64,000 bases of DNA from Streptomyces flavidovirens DSM 40150 (GTDB lineage: Bacteria > Actinomycetota > Actinomycetes > Streptomycetales > Streptomycetaceae): positions 124,001-188,000 of the forward strand of contig NZ_AUBE01000003.1 in assembly GCF_000429085.1 (NCBI RefSeq), read 5' to 3'. The notes under the pieces were generated by a model. That model made no database searches and was not told where the DNA came from. It saw only the letters and a program-made list of their open reading frames with translations. A program made the position numbers and the translations under genes. Shown here piece by piece: positions 32,315 through 40,451 of this stretch. Every line of letters starts with the position of its first letter. Within the stretch, counting starts at the first letter, position 1.

Positions 32315-33562
32315 ATGGGACGCAGCCTCGTCATCGAGGCCGACGGCGGCTCCCGCGGCAACCCGGGCCCCGCCGGTTACGGCGCGGTCGTCCTCGACCC
32401 GGAGACGGGAGAGACGCTCGCCGAAGCCGCCGAGTACATCGGCGTCGCCACGAACAACGTCGCGGAGTACAAGGGCCTGATCGCCGGGCTGCGCGCCGCG
32501 CACGCGCTCGCACCCGACGCGACCGTCCACGTCCGCATGGACTCCAAACTCGTCGTCGAGCAGATGTCCGGCCGCTGGAAGATCAAGCACCCGGACATGA
32601 AGCCCCTCGCGGCCGAGGCCGCGACGGTCTTCCCGCGCGTCCGCGTCACCTACGAGTGGATCCCCCGCGAGAAGAACAAGCACGCCGACCGGCTCGCCAA
32701 CGAGGCGATGGACGCGGGCAAGAAGGGCAAGAAGTGGGAGGCGTCGGCCTCCACGGCCGACCTGGACTCCCGTGCCTCCGCCCCGCCGCGTGTGGTGGGC
32801 GACGCCGTGGCCGGTGCGGCCAGGGCCCGGGCGGCGCTGGGGCGCGCGGTCGCCGAGCCGCTGACCCTGCCCGACGCCGCGGAGGCCGAGCCCGCCCCGG
32901 CCGCCGCGACCGTGGGCTGGGGCGCCTCCGCCGACCTCGGTACGCCCGCGACCTTCGTGCTCCTGCGCCACGGCGAGACCGCGCTCACCCCCGAGAAGCG
33001 GTTCTCCGGGAGCGGTGGCTCCGACCCCGAGCTGTCGGCGGTCGGCCGCCGCCAGGCCGAAGCAGTCGCCACGACCCTGGCCGCGCGCGGCACCGTACAG
33101 GAAATCGTCAGCTCGCCACTGCGGCGCTGCCGCGAGACGGCGGACGCGGTGGCGGCGCGGCTCGGACTGGACGTACGCATCGAGGAGGGCCTGCGCGAGA
33201 CGGACTTCGGGGCCTGGGAGGGCCTGACGTTCGCCGAGGTCCGCGAGCGGTACCCCGCGGACCTGGACGCCTGGCTGGCCTCCCCGAAGGCGGCGCCGAC
33301 GGGCGGGGGCGAGAGCTTCGCCACCGTGGCGCGGCGGGTGTCGACGACGCGGGACAAGCTGATCGCCCGCTACGCGGGCCGCACGGTCCTGGTGGTCAGC
33401 CACGTGACGCCGGTCAAGACGCTGGTACGGCTGGCGCTGGGCGCACCGCCCGAGTCCCTGTTCCGCATGGAACTCTCGGCGGCGTCGCTGTCGGCGGTGG
33501 CGTACTACGCGGACGGCAACGCGTCGCTGCGCCTGCTGAACGACACGTCGCACCTGCGGTGA
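32315..33562 (+). CDS. Bifunctional RNase H / acid (histidine) phosphatase
   Basis: 415 residues, two enzymes in one chain like mycobacterial Rv2228c. Residues 1-135: RNase HI with Asp in IEADGGSRGNPGPAGYG, Glu in NVAEYKGL, Asp in VRMDSKLVVEQ and Asp in KHADRLANEA. Linker 135-220 is Ala/Pro-rich. Residues 220-415: histidine phosphatase with the phospho-His in LLRHGET, RR in SSPLRRCRETA, Glu in ETDFGAWEGL and second His in VVSHVTPV; the best match is the CobC alpha-ribazole phosphatase group. ATG two bases after the previous stop, so co-translated. Confidence 0.95.
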   Translation: MGRSLVIEADGGSRGNPGPAGYGAVVLDPETGETLAEAAEYIGVATNNVAEYKGLIAGLRAAHALAPDATVHVRMDSKLVVEQMSGRWKIKHPDMKPLAAEAATVFPRVRVTYEWIPREKNKHADRLANEAMDAGKKGKKWEASASTADLDSRASAPPRVVGDAVAGAARARAALGRAVAEPLTLPDAAEAEPAPAAATVGWGASADLGTPATFVLLRHGETALTPEKRFSGSGGSDPELSAVGRRQAEAVATTLAARGTVQEIVSSPLRRCRETADAVAARLGLDVRIEEGLRETDFGAWEGLTFAEVRERYPADLDAWLASPKAAPTGGGESFATVARRVSTTRDKLIARYAGRTVLVVSHVTPVKTLVRLALGAPPESLFRMELSAASLSAVAYYADGNASLRLLNDTSHLR

Positions 33563-33652
33563 GCGGGGGCGGGGGCCGGGGCGTTGGGCGGGGGAACCGT
33601 TGGGTGCCGGTGGGTGTGCGCGTGCCGGGTGCCGGGCCCTACGGGAGCGGCA

Positions 33653-33738
33653 TTCGGGACTGCATGATTTAGGCGCGTTGCGGGGGTGCCTGAAAGCCTC
33701 CCGGCGTCCAGCCCACAAATCACGCTTTACGTCCCGAA
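33653..33738 (+). repeat. 86-bp element A: constant ends around a 41-bp insert
   Basis: Left constant end TTCGGGACTGCATGATTTAG (33653-33672), insert of 41 bp (33673-33713), right constant end 33714-33738 containing AAATCACGCTTTACGTCCCG. The ends are partly complementary (TTCGGGAC with GTCCCGAA, TGATTT with AAATCA), so the element can fold on itself. Not coding in any credible frame. Confidence 0.9.
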
Positions 33739-33884
33739 CACCGCTCCCTACGGCCCCGGCCCCCTCCGGTGCGTCGTGGCGCGGCACCCTGCCGTTCGGG
33801 GAGGGAGGGGGAAAGCAGCCCGCGCTTCGGGCGGCCGGCACTGTTTCCACCGGCGGGAGGGGGCGGGGCGCGCAGGGGGTGGTG

Positions 33885-33970
33885 TTCGGGACGTAAAGCG
33901 TGATTTGTGCGCAGGGAGTGGGCGTCGTACAAGGGAACGCTGGGCTGCGGCTAAATCATGCAGTCCCGAA
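33885..33970 (-). repeat. 86-bp element B: inverted copy with a different 41-bp insert
   Basis: Exact reverse complement of both constant ends of element A: 25 bp at 33885-33909 and 20 bp at 33951-33970. The insert (33910-33950) is again exactly 41 bp but unrelated in sequence. The 146 bp between A and B are an imperfect GC-rich palindrome and contain no gene. The whole 33563-34036 gap is otherwise empty. Confidence 0.9.
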
Positions 33971-34036
33971 CGCCGCCCCCGGAGCGGCCCGGCCCCGGCA
34001 CCCACGCGCGGCCCCGGCGCCCCGGCTCGGCGCCGC

Positions 34037-34654
34037 CTACCGTCGCAGCGCTGCCGCCTCTCGGGCCAGGGTCTCCACGCGGGGCCAGTCCTTCGTGGTC
34101 AGTGCGGCCGGCGGGAGCATCCAGGTGCCGCCCACGCAGCCCACGTTCGCGAGGGCCAGGTACGACGGTGCCGAAGCCAGGGTGATGCCGCCCGTCGGGC
34201 AGAAGCGGGCCTGGGGGAGTGGGGCGCCCAGGGACTTCAGGTACGCCGTACCACCCGCCGCCTCCGCCGGAAAGAACTTCATCTCCGTCACGCCGCGCTC
34301 CAGCAGCGCCACGACCTCCGAGGCCGTCGAGACCCCCGGCAGGAACGGCACCCCGGACCCCTTCATCGCGTCCAGCAGCGTGTCCGTCCACCCCGGACTC
34401 ACCAGAAAGCGCGCCCCGGCCGCCACCGCGTCGGCCACCCCGGCGGGGGAAATCACCGTGCCGGCCCCGACCACCGCGTCCGGCACCTCCGCCGCGATGG
34501 CCCGGATCGAGTCGAGCGCGGCCGGTGTCCGCAACGTCACCTCGATGGCCGGCAGCCCGCCCGCGACGAGCGCCCGTGCGAGCGGCACCGCGTCGGCGGC
34601 GTCCTCCAGGACAACGACAGGGACGACGGGCGCGAGGTCGAGCACGGAAGGCAT
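34037..34654 (-). CDS. eda: KDPG/KHG aldolase (2-dehydro-3-deoxyphosphogluconate aldolase)
   Basis: 205 residues. Splits 2-keto-3-deoxy-6-phosphogluconate into pyruvate and glyceraldehyde 3-phosphate, or hydroxyoxoglutarate. Catalytic Glu in AIEVTLRT, Schiff-base Lys in EMKFFPAEA, phosphate loop CPTGGI. ATG at 34654 with AGGATGG upstream; the longer frame adds an unconserved leader. It stands alone between the 86-bp elements and yaaA, with no dehydratase or kinase of an Entner-Doudoroff pathway nearby. Confidence 0.93.
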   Translation of the reverse strand: MPSVLDLAPVVPVVVLEDAADAVPLARALVAGGLPAIEVTLRTPAALDSIRAIAAEVPDAVVGAGTVISPAGVADAVAAGARFLVSPGWTDTLLDAMKGSGVPFLPGVSTASEVVALLERGVTEMKFFPAEAAGGTAYLKSLGAPLPQARFCPTGGITLASAPSYLALANVGCVGGTWMLPPAALTTKDWPRVETLAREAAALRR

Positions 34655-34716
34655 GCCGCCATCCTGCCGCCGACGGGTGCTCTGTGCAACGACCGTTGCG
34701 CACAGTGCAACCACGC

Positions 34717-35520
34717 CTAGTGGATCTCTTTCACCACCACGTCCAGCGACCACGCCTTGCCCGCCTTCGCCGGAGCCGACGCCTCCACGACGTACCCCAG
34801 ATCCCGCAGCACGGACACCAGCTCCGCCGGGTCGGCCGGAGCCGCGCCCGCCACGAGCAGGTCCCGTACGATCCGCCCCTTCGTCGCCTTGTTGAAGTGG
34901 CTGACGACGGACCGCTTCTCGACCCCCGCCGCGTCGATCCGCGCGTGCAGCACCCGCACGGTGGCCGTGCGCCCCGCCACGTCACCCTTCGGCTTCCAGG
35001 CCGCCGTGTACGCCGACGACCGCAGGTCAAGCACCAGACCGTCGCCCGCGGCCACCGGCATCGCGGCGGCCATCGGCTCGCGCCAGTACGCCCCCAGCGC
35101 GCCCAGTCCCGGCAGCTTCACGCCCATGGAGCACCGGTACGAGGGGATCCGGTCGCCGATCCCCACCGCGCCCCACAGCCCGGAGAACACCAGCAGCGAC
35201 TGCCGGGCCCGCTCGCGCGCGGCGGCGTCCAGGGTGGCGAGGCCCAGCGCGTCGTACAGCACGCCGGTGTAGATCTCACCGGCGGGCCGGGCACCGGCGG
35301 TCCGCAGTCCGACGTTCTTGGCGATCTCGCCGCGCAGCCCCTCGCTCAGCCCGAGGACGACGCGGGCCTTCTCCTCGTCGGCGGCGCACAGCTCCACCAG
35401 CTCGTCCAGCACCGCGGCCCGCGCCCCGGTGAGTTCCGGCAGCGAGAGGGACTCCGGCTTCAGGGGCGCGCCGGCCCCGCTGGCGGCCTTTCCCTCGGAC
35501 GGCGGCAAGAGCACGAGCAC
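34717..35520 (-). CDS. yaaA: YaaA-family (UPF0246) peroxide stress protein
   Basis: 267 residues. Family features: N-terminal LVLLPPSEGKA, internal VFSGLWGAVGIGDRIPSYRCSMGVKLPGLG and the C-terminal VVSHFNKATKGRIVRDLL. Homologues bind DNA and limit intracellular iron during peroxide stress. GTG start. It is divergent from the RNB ribonuclease with about 91 bp between them. Assignment is strong at family level; function in Streptomyces untested as far as I know. Confidence 0.93.
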   Translation of the reverse strand: MLVLLPPSEGKAASGAGAPLKPESLSLPELTGARAAVLDELVELCAADEEKARVVLGLSEGLRGEIAKNVGLRTAGARPAGEIYTGVLYDALGLATLDAAARERARQSLLVFSGLWGAVGIGDRIPSYRCSMGVKLPGLGALGAYWREPMAAAMPVAAGDGLVLDLRSSAYTAAWKPKGDVAGRTATVRVLHARIDAAGVEKRSVVSHFNKATKGRIVRDLLVAGAAPADPAELVSVLRDLGYVVEASAPAKAGKAWSLDVVVKEIH

Positions 35521-35611
35521 AGCGGAACTCCTTCGGATACGTACACACCAAAACGCCAGGGTAAGCGGAGCCCGCCATGCCGCCCGGCCCGACCGGACCT
35601 ACGCTCGGACC

Positions 35612-37054
35612 ATGCCCCGCCGCCATATCCATGTGACCGGTGCACCGGAGGCTCCCCTCCGGGCAGCCCTGCGCACGCTGCGCAGCACGCTCGATGTGCC
35701 GGACGAGTTCCCGGCCGAGGTCCTCGCGGAAGCGGAACAGGCCGCGAGGGCCCCCCGGCTGCCCGCGTACGACGCGACCGGCATCCCGCTGTTCACCATC
35801 GACCCGCCGGGTTCCGCCGACCTCGACCAGGCGATGCACCTGGCCCGCCGGGAAGGCGGCGGGTACCGCGTGCACTACGCCATCGCGGACGTGGCCGCCT
35901 TCGTCGCGCCGGGCGGCGCGCTGGACGCCGAGGCGCACCGCAGGGTGATGACGCTGTACTTCCCGGACGGGAGGATTCCGCTGCACCCGCCCCGGCTTTC
36001 GGAGGGCGCGGCGAGTCTGCTCCCGGACCAGACGCGCCCCGCCCTCCTGTGGTGCCTCGACCTCGACGCGCACGGCCGTACCGAGGCGGTCGACGTACGA
36101 CGCGCGCTCGTACGCAGCCGGGCCAGGCTCGACTACTCCGGCGTCCAGCAGCAGATCGACGCGGGCACGGCCGAGGAGCCGGTCGCGCTGCTGCGTGACA
36201 TCGGGCGGCTGCGCGAGGCGCTGGAGCGCGAGCGCGGCGGAATCTCGCTGAACGTCCCGGAGCAGGAGATCGTCGAACGCGGCGACTCGTACTTCCTCGG
36301 CTTCCGCGCGCCGCTGCCGGCCGATGGCTGGAACGCCCAGATCTCCCTCCTCACCGGCATGGCCGCCGCCGACCTGATGACCGCAGCGGGCACCGGCATC
36401 CTGCGCACCCTGCCCGCCGCCCCCGTCGGCGAGGTGGCGCGCCTGCGCCGGTCGGCGAAGGCGCTGCGCATCGAGTGGCCGCATCACACGTCGTACGCCG
36501 AGATCGTCCGCTCCCTGGACCCGACGAAGGCCGCGCACGCCGCGTTCCTCCAGGAGTGCACGACGCTGCTGCGCGGCGCGGGCTACACCGTCTTCACGGA
36601 GGGGAAGGTCCCCGACCCCGCCGTCCATGCGGCGGTCGCCGCCCCGTACACGCACTGCACGGCACCGCTGCGCCGCCTCGCCGACCGTTACGCGGGCGAG
36701 CTGTGCGTCGCCGCGGTCGCGGGCGAGGAGCCGCCGCAGTGGGTACGGGACGCGCTGCCCGGCCTCCCGCAGGAGATGGCGGCCGGCACGCGGCGGGCGA
36801 GCACCGTGGAGCGCGAGTGCGTGGACATCGTCGAGGCGGCGCTGCTCAGGGACCGGGTGGGCGAGCTGTTCAACGCCCACGTGGTCGATGTGCAGGAGCG
36901 CGACCCGGCCGTCGGCACCGTCCACCTGGACGACGTGGCGGTGGTCGGCCGGGTCGAGGGCGGCGACGGCGAGCTGCCGCTGGGAGAGCGCATCAGAGTA
37001 CGGCTCACCCAGGCGGACCCGGGGTCGGCGAAGGTGCTGTTCGCCCCCGCGTGA
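35612..37054 (+). CDS. RNB-domain ribonuclease (RNase II/R family)
   Basis: 480 residues, much shorter than RNase R. Catalytic acid cluster in FTIDPPGSADLDQAMHLAR (the D-x5-DLD pattern), tyrosine in YRVHYAIADVAAFV, and the PYTHCTAPLRRLADRY motif of the 3' end. No cold-shock or S1 domain is evident beyond a short C-terminal beta region. ATG at 35612 gives MPRRHIHVTG; no strong ribosome site is visible. The 3' end overlaps the convergent membrane protein gene by 50 bp. Confidence 0.93.
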   Translation: MPRRHIHVTGAPEAPLRAALRTLRSTLDVPDEFPAEVLAEAEQAARAPRLPAYDATGIPLFTIDPPGSADLDQAMHLARREGGGYRVHYAIADVAAFVAPGGALDAEAHRRVMTLYFPDGRIPLHPPRLSEGAASLLPDQTRPALLWCLDLDAHGRTEAVDVRRALVRSRARLDYSGVQQQIDAGTAEEPVALLRDIGRLREALERERGGISLNVPEQEIVERGDSYFLGFRAPLPADGWNAQISLLTGMAAADLMTAAGTGILRTLPAAPVGEVARLRRSAKALRIEWPHHTSYAEIVRSLDPTKAAHAAFLQECTTLLRGAGYTVFTEGKVPDPAVHAAVAAPYTHCTAPLRRLADRYAGELCVAAVAGEEPPQWVRDALPGLPQEMAAGTRRASTVERECVDIVEAALLRDRVGELFNAHVVDVQERDPAVGTVHLDDVAVVGRVEGGDGELPLGERIRVRLTQADPGSAKVLFAPA

Positions 37055-37808
37055 CGGCCGCCACGAGCGCGCGCGGGTCGTCGGCGTGAAAGCGCACGGC
37101 CCGCGTCTCGGCCCGCCCCCCGAGCGGCCGCAGGTAGGCGACGGGCTCGGTCAGCTCCAGCAGCACGGTGGTCTGCCCGCCCACGCTCAGGCCGAGTACG
37201 CCGTCCTCCTTGGCGTCGGAGTAGCGCCGTTCGACGCGTACGGACCTGATGGAGGCGGCCGGTACGCGCACGTCGTAGACCCCGCCGTACCGGATCCGCA
37301 GTGACCCGTCCGCGCCGACGACGTGCGGCCGGGTCACGCAGCCCGCGTGCAGCCCGAGGATCTGGACGACCGTGTAGACGTCAAGGAACAGCACGGTCGC
37401 GTGCACCGCCGGCCACGGGATGAGCAGCGCCAGCATCACCGTCTCGACGACGGCGACGAAGAGCAGGCCGTACATCATCGCGGTCTGCGGCCCGGTGTAC
37501 GGCGCCGCGTACACCCCCGGCTCGACCCCGTGCCGCCGCCGCGCCACCCACAGCGCGAGACTGTGCAGCGCCCGCAGCTCGTGCCCGACGAGCCGCAGCA
37601 CACGCACCGGAGCGGCGGCCCGCACCGCCGTCCAGCCCCCGGCGGCGTACAGCCGCCAGACGCGGAACGCCTGCCACACCAGGGCTGTGAGCACCAGCAC
37701 CTCGGCAGCGACGATCACCAGGGGCGGCACCTCGGCCCCCGCCAGCAGACACATGACCAGTGTGATTTCGGCCGCCACGACGAAGAGCGCCGCAGCCCGC
37801 CCCTTCAC
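37005..37808 (-). CDS. Integral membrane protein, unknown function
   Basis: 267 residues with four probable helices: about 5-24, 28-48, 110-130 and 132-153 (MMYGLLFVAVVETVMLALLI, ATVLFLDVYTVVQILGLH). The C-terminal third is a soluble beta-rich domain (GGVYDVRVPAASIRSVRVERRYSDAKEDG) resembling a PH-like fold. GTG start overlapping the MerR stop by 4 bp, so it is in the MerR operon. The last 50 bp overlap the RNB gene on the other strand. Family not recognised. Confidence 0.8.
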   Translation of the reverse strand: MKGRAAALFVVAAEITLVMCLLAGAEVPPLVIVAAEVLVLTALVWQAFRVWRLYAAGGWTAVRAAAPVRVLRLVGHELRALHSLALWVARRRHGVEPGVYAAPYTGPQTAMMYGLLFVAVVETVMLALLIPWPAVHATVLFLDVYTVVQILGLHAGCVTRPHVVGADGSLRIRYGGVYDVRVPAASIRSVRVERRYSDAKEDGVLGLSVGGQTTVLLELTEPVAYLRPLGGRAETRAVRFHADDPRALVAAVTRGRTAPSPTPGPPG

Positions 37809-38554
37809 CGCTCCATCCTGGCGGCGAGCAGCTCCATCACGCGTCGTACGACCGCCGCCTGCGCCGGAGCGAAGTCCGCCAGCATGGCTTCCCCGTACGC
37901 ACCCGCCGCGGCGACAGGGCCCTGGGCCGGGATCGCTGCGAGCACCGCGTCCGGCACGGCCGCCGCGAGCTCGTCGGCGAGCGGGCCGATCCGGGGGTCG
38001 TCGCGAGAGGCGTCGGCGAGCGCGTCGATCCGCTCGTACAGCGCCAGTACGGCAGGGTCCCGGGTCATCGGTGCGAGGGCCCGCAGGACCTGATCGCTCT
38101 GCCCGTTGCCGGCCATCAGGGTCAGATGGGCCCTGTCCTTGGCCGCCGACGGCGAATCGGTGACCGGCAGACCGCCCAGCAGCTCGGCCAGCGCGGGCGA
38201 GACGGGCCCCTCGGCGGGCAGCGTCCCTGCCTCGGCCTGCGCCAGCAGCTCACCGAGCCGCGCTCGCCGCCGCCGGATCTCCGTCTCCTGAGTGGCGAGG
38301 TCGGTGTCCAGTTCGCGCAGTACGACGGCGAGTTCGGCCCCCGCGTCGTCGGCGAGGACGTCCCGCACCTCGTCGAGGCCGAGCCCGAGCTCGGTCAGTC
38401 GCCGGATGCGGGCCAGGGCGACGGCCTGCCGCACCCCGTACACCCGGTAACCGTTGGCCAGCCGCGGGGGCTCCGGCAGAAGCCCCTGGTGGTGGTAGTG
38501 CCGCACGGCGCGGGTGGTGACCCCGGCGAGCGCGGCGAGTTCTCCGATGCGCAT
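37805..38554 (-). CDS. MerR-family regulator (TipA-like layout)
   Basis: 249 residues. MerR HTH at 1-70: MRIGELAALAGVTTRAVRHYHHQGLLPEPPRLANGYRVY, dimerisation helix to about 115, then a long C-terminal domain predicted all-helical (DPAVLALYERIDALADASRDDPRI, FAPAQAAVVRRVMELLAARME), reminiscent of drug-binding TipAS domains. Start at ATG 38554; a longer frame has no homology. A perfect inverted repeat with an 11-bp spacer lies 16 bp upstream. Confidence 0.9.
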   Translation of the reverse strand: MRIGELAALAGVTTRAVRHYHHQGLLPEPPRLANGYRVYGVRQAVALARIRRLTELGLGLDEVRDVLADDAGAELAVVLRELDTDLATQETEIRRRRARLGELLAQAEAGTLPAEGPVSPALAELLGGLPVTDSPSAAKDRAHLTLMAGNGQSDQVLRALAPMTRDPAVLALYERIDALADASRDDPRIGPLADELAAAVPDAVLAAIPAQGPVAAAGAYGEAMLADFAPAQAAVVRRVMELLAARMER

Positions 38555-38569
38555 GAGCCCCAGTAGAAA

Positions 38570-38594
38570 CCTTGACGCTGCGGCAGGGTCAAGG
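38570..38594. promoter_or_regulatory. MerR operator, CCTTGAC-N11-GTCAAGG
   Basis: Perfect 7-bp arms (38570-38576 and 38588-38594) directly upstream of the merR gene. Form and position fit autoregulation through a stretched spacer promoter. Confidence 0.75.
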
Positions 38595-38690
38595 GCGCCG
38601 CACCACGGGGCCGCACGCGACGGCATCGCGGGCCGGCGACGGCGGGCTTCGTCTGAGCGGGTACGTCCCGGCGGGTAGCATGGTCACCAC

Positions 38691-39102
38691 GGCGGACGAG
38701 CCGGCCGGGCGGCCGCGTCAGTACCTTTCGGGGTGCTGCCGAGGAACGTCCGGGCTCCACAGGGCAGGGTGGTGGGTAACGCCCACCCGGGGTGACCCGC
38801 GGGACAGTGCCACAGAAAACAGACCGCCGGGGACCTCGGTCCTCGGTAAGGGTGAAACGGTGGTGTAAGAGACCACCAGCGCCTGAGGTGACTCAGGCGG
38901 CTAGGTAAACCCCACCCGGAGCAAGGTCAAGAGAGGCCGTCGCAAGACGGCCTTGCGCGGACGATCGAGGGCTGCCCGCCCGAGTCCGCGGGTAGACCGC
39001 ACGAGGCCGGCGGCAACGCCGGTCCTAGATGGATGGCCGTCTCCCCGGCCGCCGCGAGGCGACCGGGCGACAGAACCCGGCGTACAGGCCGACTCGTCCG
39101 CC
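38691..39102 (+). ncRNA. rnpB: RNase P RNA, bacterial type A
   Basis: Catalytic RNA that trims tRNA 5' leaders. Recognised by GAGGAACGTCCGGGCTCCAC (38740s, conserved region I), ACAGAAAACAGACCGCC (38813), GGTAAGGGTGAAACGGTG (38845) and GGCTAGGTAAACCCCACCCG (38899), and by the closing P1 helix: GGCGGACGAG at 38691-38700 pairs with CTCGTCCGCC at 39093-39102 (one G-U or flanking mismatch allowed). Ends are set to P1 and may be off by a few bases. A -35-like CTGAGC (38653) and -10-like TAGCAT (38676) with 17-bp spacing lie upstream. Confidence 0.95.
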
Positions 39103-39116
39103 GCCCCTTCGGGGGC
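39103..39116 (+). terminator. Hairpin after rnpB
   Basis: GCCCC-TTCG-GGGGC, a UUCG-type tetraloop stem directly after P1; probable terminator or processing signal. Confidence 0.6.
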
Positions 39117-39147
39117 AGGCCCCTGATCTGCACTTGACGGTCGGGGG

Positions 39148-39348
39148 CTACCGGATGAAGACCAGCCGCTCCGCGAGTTCGTCAGCGAGTCCTGGCGGCA
39201 CGTCGGCGTAGACCTCCAGCTCTTGGACGGAGTCGAAGCCGTGGCACGCGTCGCGGGCCTGGGCAACACGTTCGCCGAGTTCCGGTGTGAAGCCCGGCAG
39301 TGTGGTGCAAGGGTCGTGGCCGGTACGTTGGCGATACACCCTCAGCAC
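39148..39348 (-). CDS. Small helix-hairpin-helix protein or remnant
   Basis: 66 residues from GTG 39348. GFTPELGERVAQARDACHGF and VYADVPPGLADELAERLVFI form two HhH units seen at the C-terminus of longer ComEA-like Streptomyces proteins as I recall them. Here the in-frame region before it closes at a TGA (39385-39387) after only a dozen codons, with no ATG, so this may be a free-standing small protein or the tail of a decayed gene. No ribosome site is convincing. Confidence 0.4.
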   Translation of the reverse strand: MLRVYRQRTGHDPCTTLPGFTPELGERVAQARDACHGFDSVQELEVYADVPPGLADELAERLVFIR

Positions 39349-39524
39349 GCGATCTCGGGTCAGTTCTGTTCGAGGTGGACCATGTCACTGCCCGGACCGT
39401 TGTACTGGATCTTCCCGAGGTGCGGTCCGGCCTTGTGCGTGCGGCCGCCTGGGTGGGGCCGGTGGCGGCGAGCCGGGGACCGCCGCCACGGCGAGCCGGG
39501 GGCCCCGCCGCCACCGGCGGGCGT

Positions 39525-40415
39525 TTACGCGGTCGGGGTGTCGGTTGGCTTCTCCGGGATGCGTGTGGCTGCGCCGCCGACCCTGATTCGCTTGTCGCCC
39601 GCGTGCAGTTCGACCGTCAGGACGCCCGGGCGTCCCATGTCGTCGCCCTGGTGGAGGGTCAGTACCGACTCCTCCGGTACGAGCGCCAGTTCGCGTGCGT
39701 ACGCTCCGAACGCTGCCGCGGCGGCGCCCGTTGCCGGGTCCTCGATGACGCCTCCCACCGGGAACGGGTCGCGGACGTGGAACGTCGTCGCGTCCTCGCG
39801 CCACACCAGCTGAACCGTCGTCAGGTCGAGGCGGCGCATCAGCGCGGCCAGCCGCTCGAAGTCGTACGACAGCCGCGCCAGCCGCTCGCGGGTCGCGGCC
39901 GCCAGGATCAGGTGGCGGGCGCCGGCGTACGCGATGCGCGGCGGGAGCGCGGGGTCCAGGTCGGCGGCCGGCCAGTCCAGCGCCGCGAGTGCCTCCGCGA
40001 CGTCGCTCCCGGCCGCGTCCTCGGTGTGCGGCTCGACACTGGTGAGAGTGGCGCGGTACGTGCCGTCCGGGCTCTCGGTCACCGTCACCGGAACCGTGCC
40101 GGCCCGCGTCTCGAAGAGCAGGTCGCCGGGGCGCCCCTGGTGCTCGGCGAGTGCCACGGCCGTCGCGACGGTCGCGTGGCCGCAGAACGGGACCTCGGCC
40201 TTCGGGCTGAAGTACCGGACCGTAAAGGCGCGTCCGGGCTCCAGCTCCTCCGTCAGGAACGCGGTCTCGCTGTAGCCCAGCTCGGCCGCCACGGCGAGCA
40301 TGCCCGCGTCGTCGAGCCCGGCCGCGTCCAGGACGACGCCCGCCGGATTGCCGCCCTCCGGGTCGGTCGAGAAGGCGGTGTAACGCAGGACGTCGGTGTC
40401 GGTGAATGACTTCAT
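39525..40415 (-). CDS. PhzF-family isomerase/epimerase
   Basis: 296 residues. Two related halves: N-terminal FSTDPEGGNPAGVVLDA, ELGYSETAFL with the catalytic-site Glu, and FCGHATVATA; C-terminal DPATGAAAAAFGAYA. PhzF catalyses a double-bond shift in phenazine biosynthesis, but most family members have unknown substrates; no phenazine genes are nearby. A shorter PhzF relative is at 53376. ATG start, 36 bp from the SDR end on the same strand. Confidence 0.93.
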   Translation of the reverse strand: MKSFTDTDVLRYTAFSTDPEGGNPAGVVLDAAGLDDAGMLAVAAELGYSETAFLTEELEPGRAFTVRYFSPKAEVPFCGHATVATAVALAEHQGRPGDLLFETRAGTVPVTVTESPDGTYRATLTSVEPHTEDAAGSDVAEALAALDWPAADLDPALPPRIAYAGARHLILAAATRERLARLSYDFERLAALMRRLDLTTVQLVWREDATTFHVRDPFPVGGVIEDPATGAAAAAFGAYARELALVPEESVLTLHQGDDMGRPGVLTVELHAGDKRIRVGGAATRIPEKPTDTPTA

Positions 40416-40451
40416 ACCGCGGCCAACGGCGGGCGGGGTCCCGGTGTTCCC

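Noticed and set aside
33653..33970. CRISPR array or complete insertion sequence
   Set aside because: Only two copies, in inverted rather than direct orientation, with no cas or transposase gene nearby.
33686..34895. Plus-strand frames through the twin 86-bp elements into the eda region
   Set aside because: They read Arg/Pro-rich sequence and are antisense to a clear KDPG aldolase; the repeat region itself looks non-coding.
38690..39120. Protein-coding frames overlapping rnpB
   Set aside because: The conserved RNase P RNA core motifs and P1 helix explain the sequence; the frames have no homology signal.
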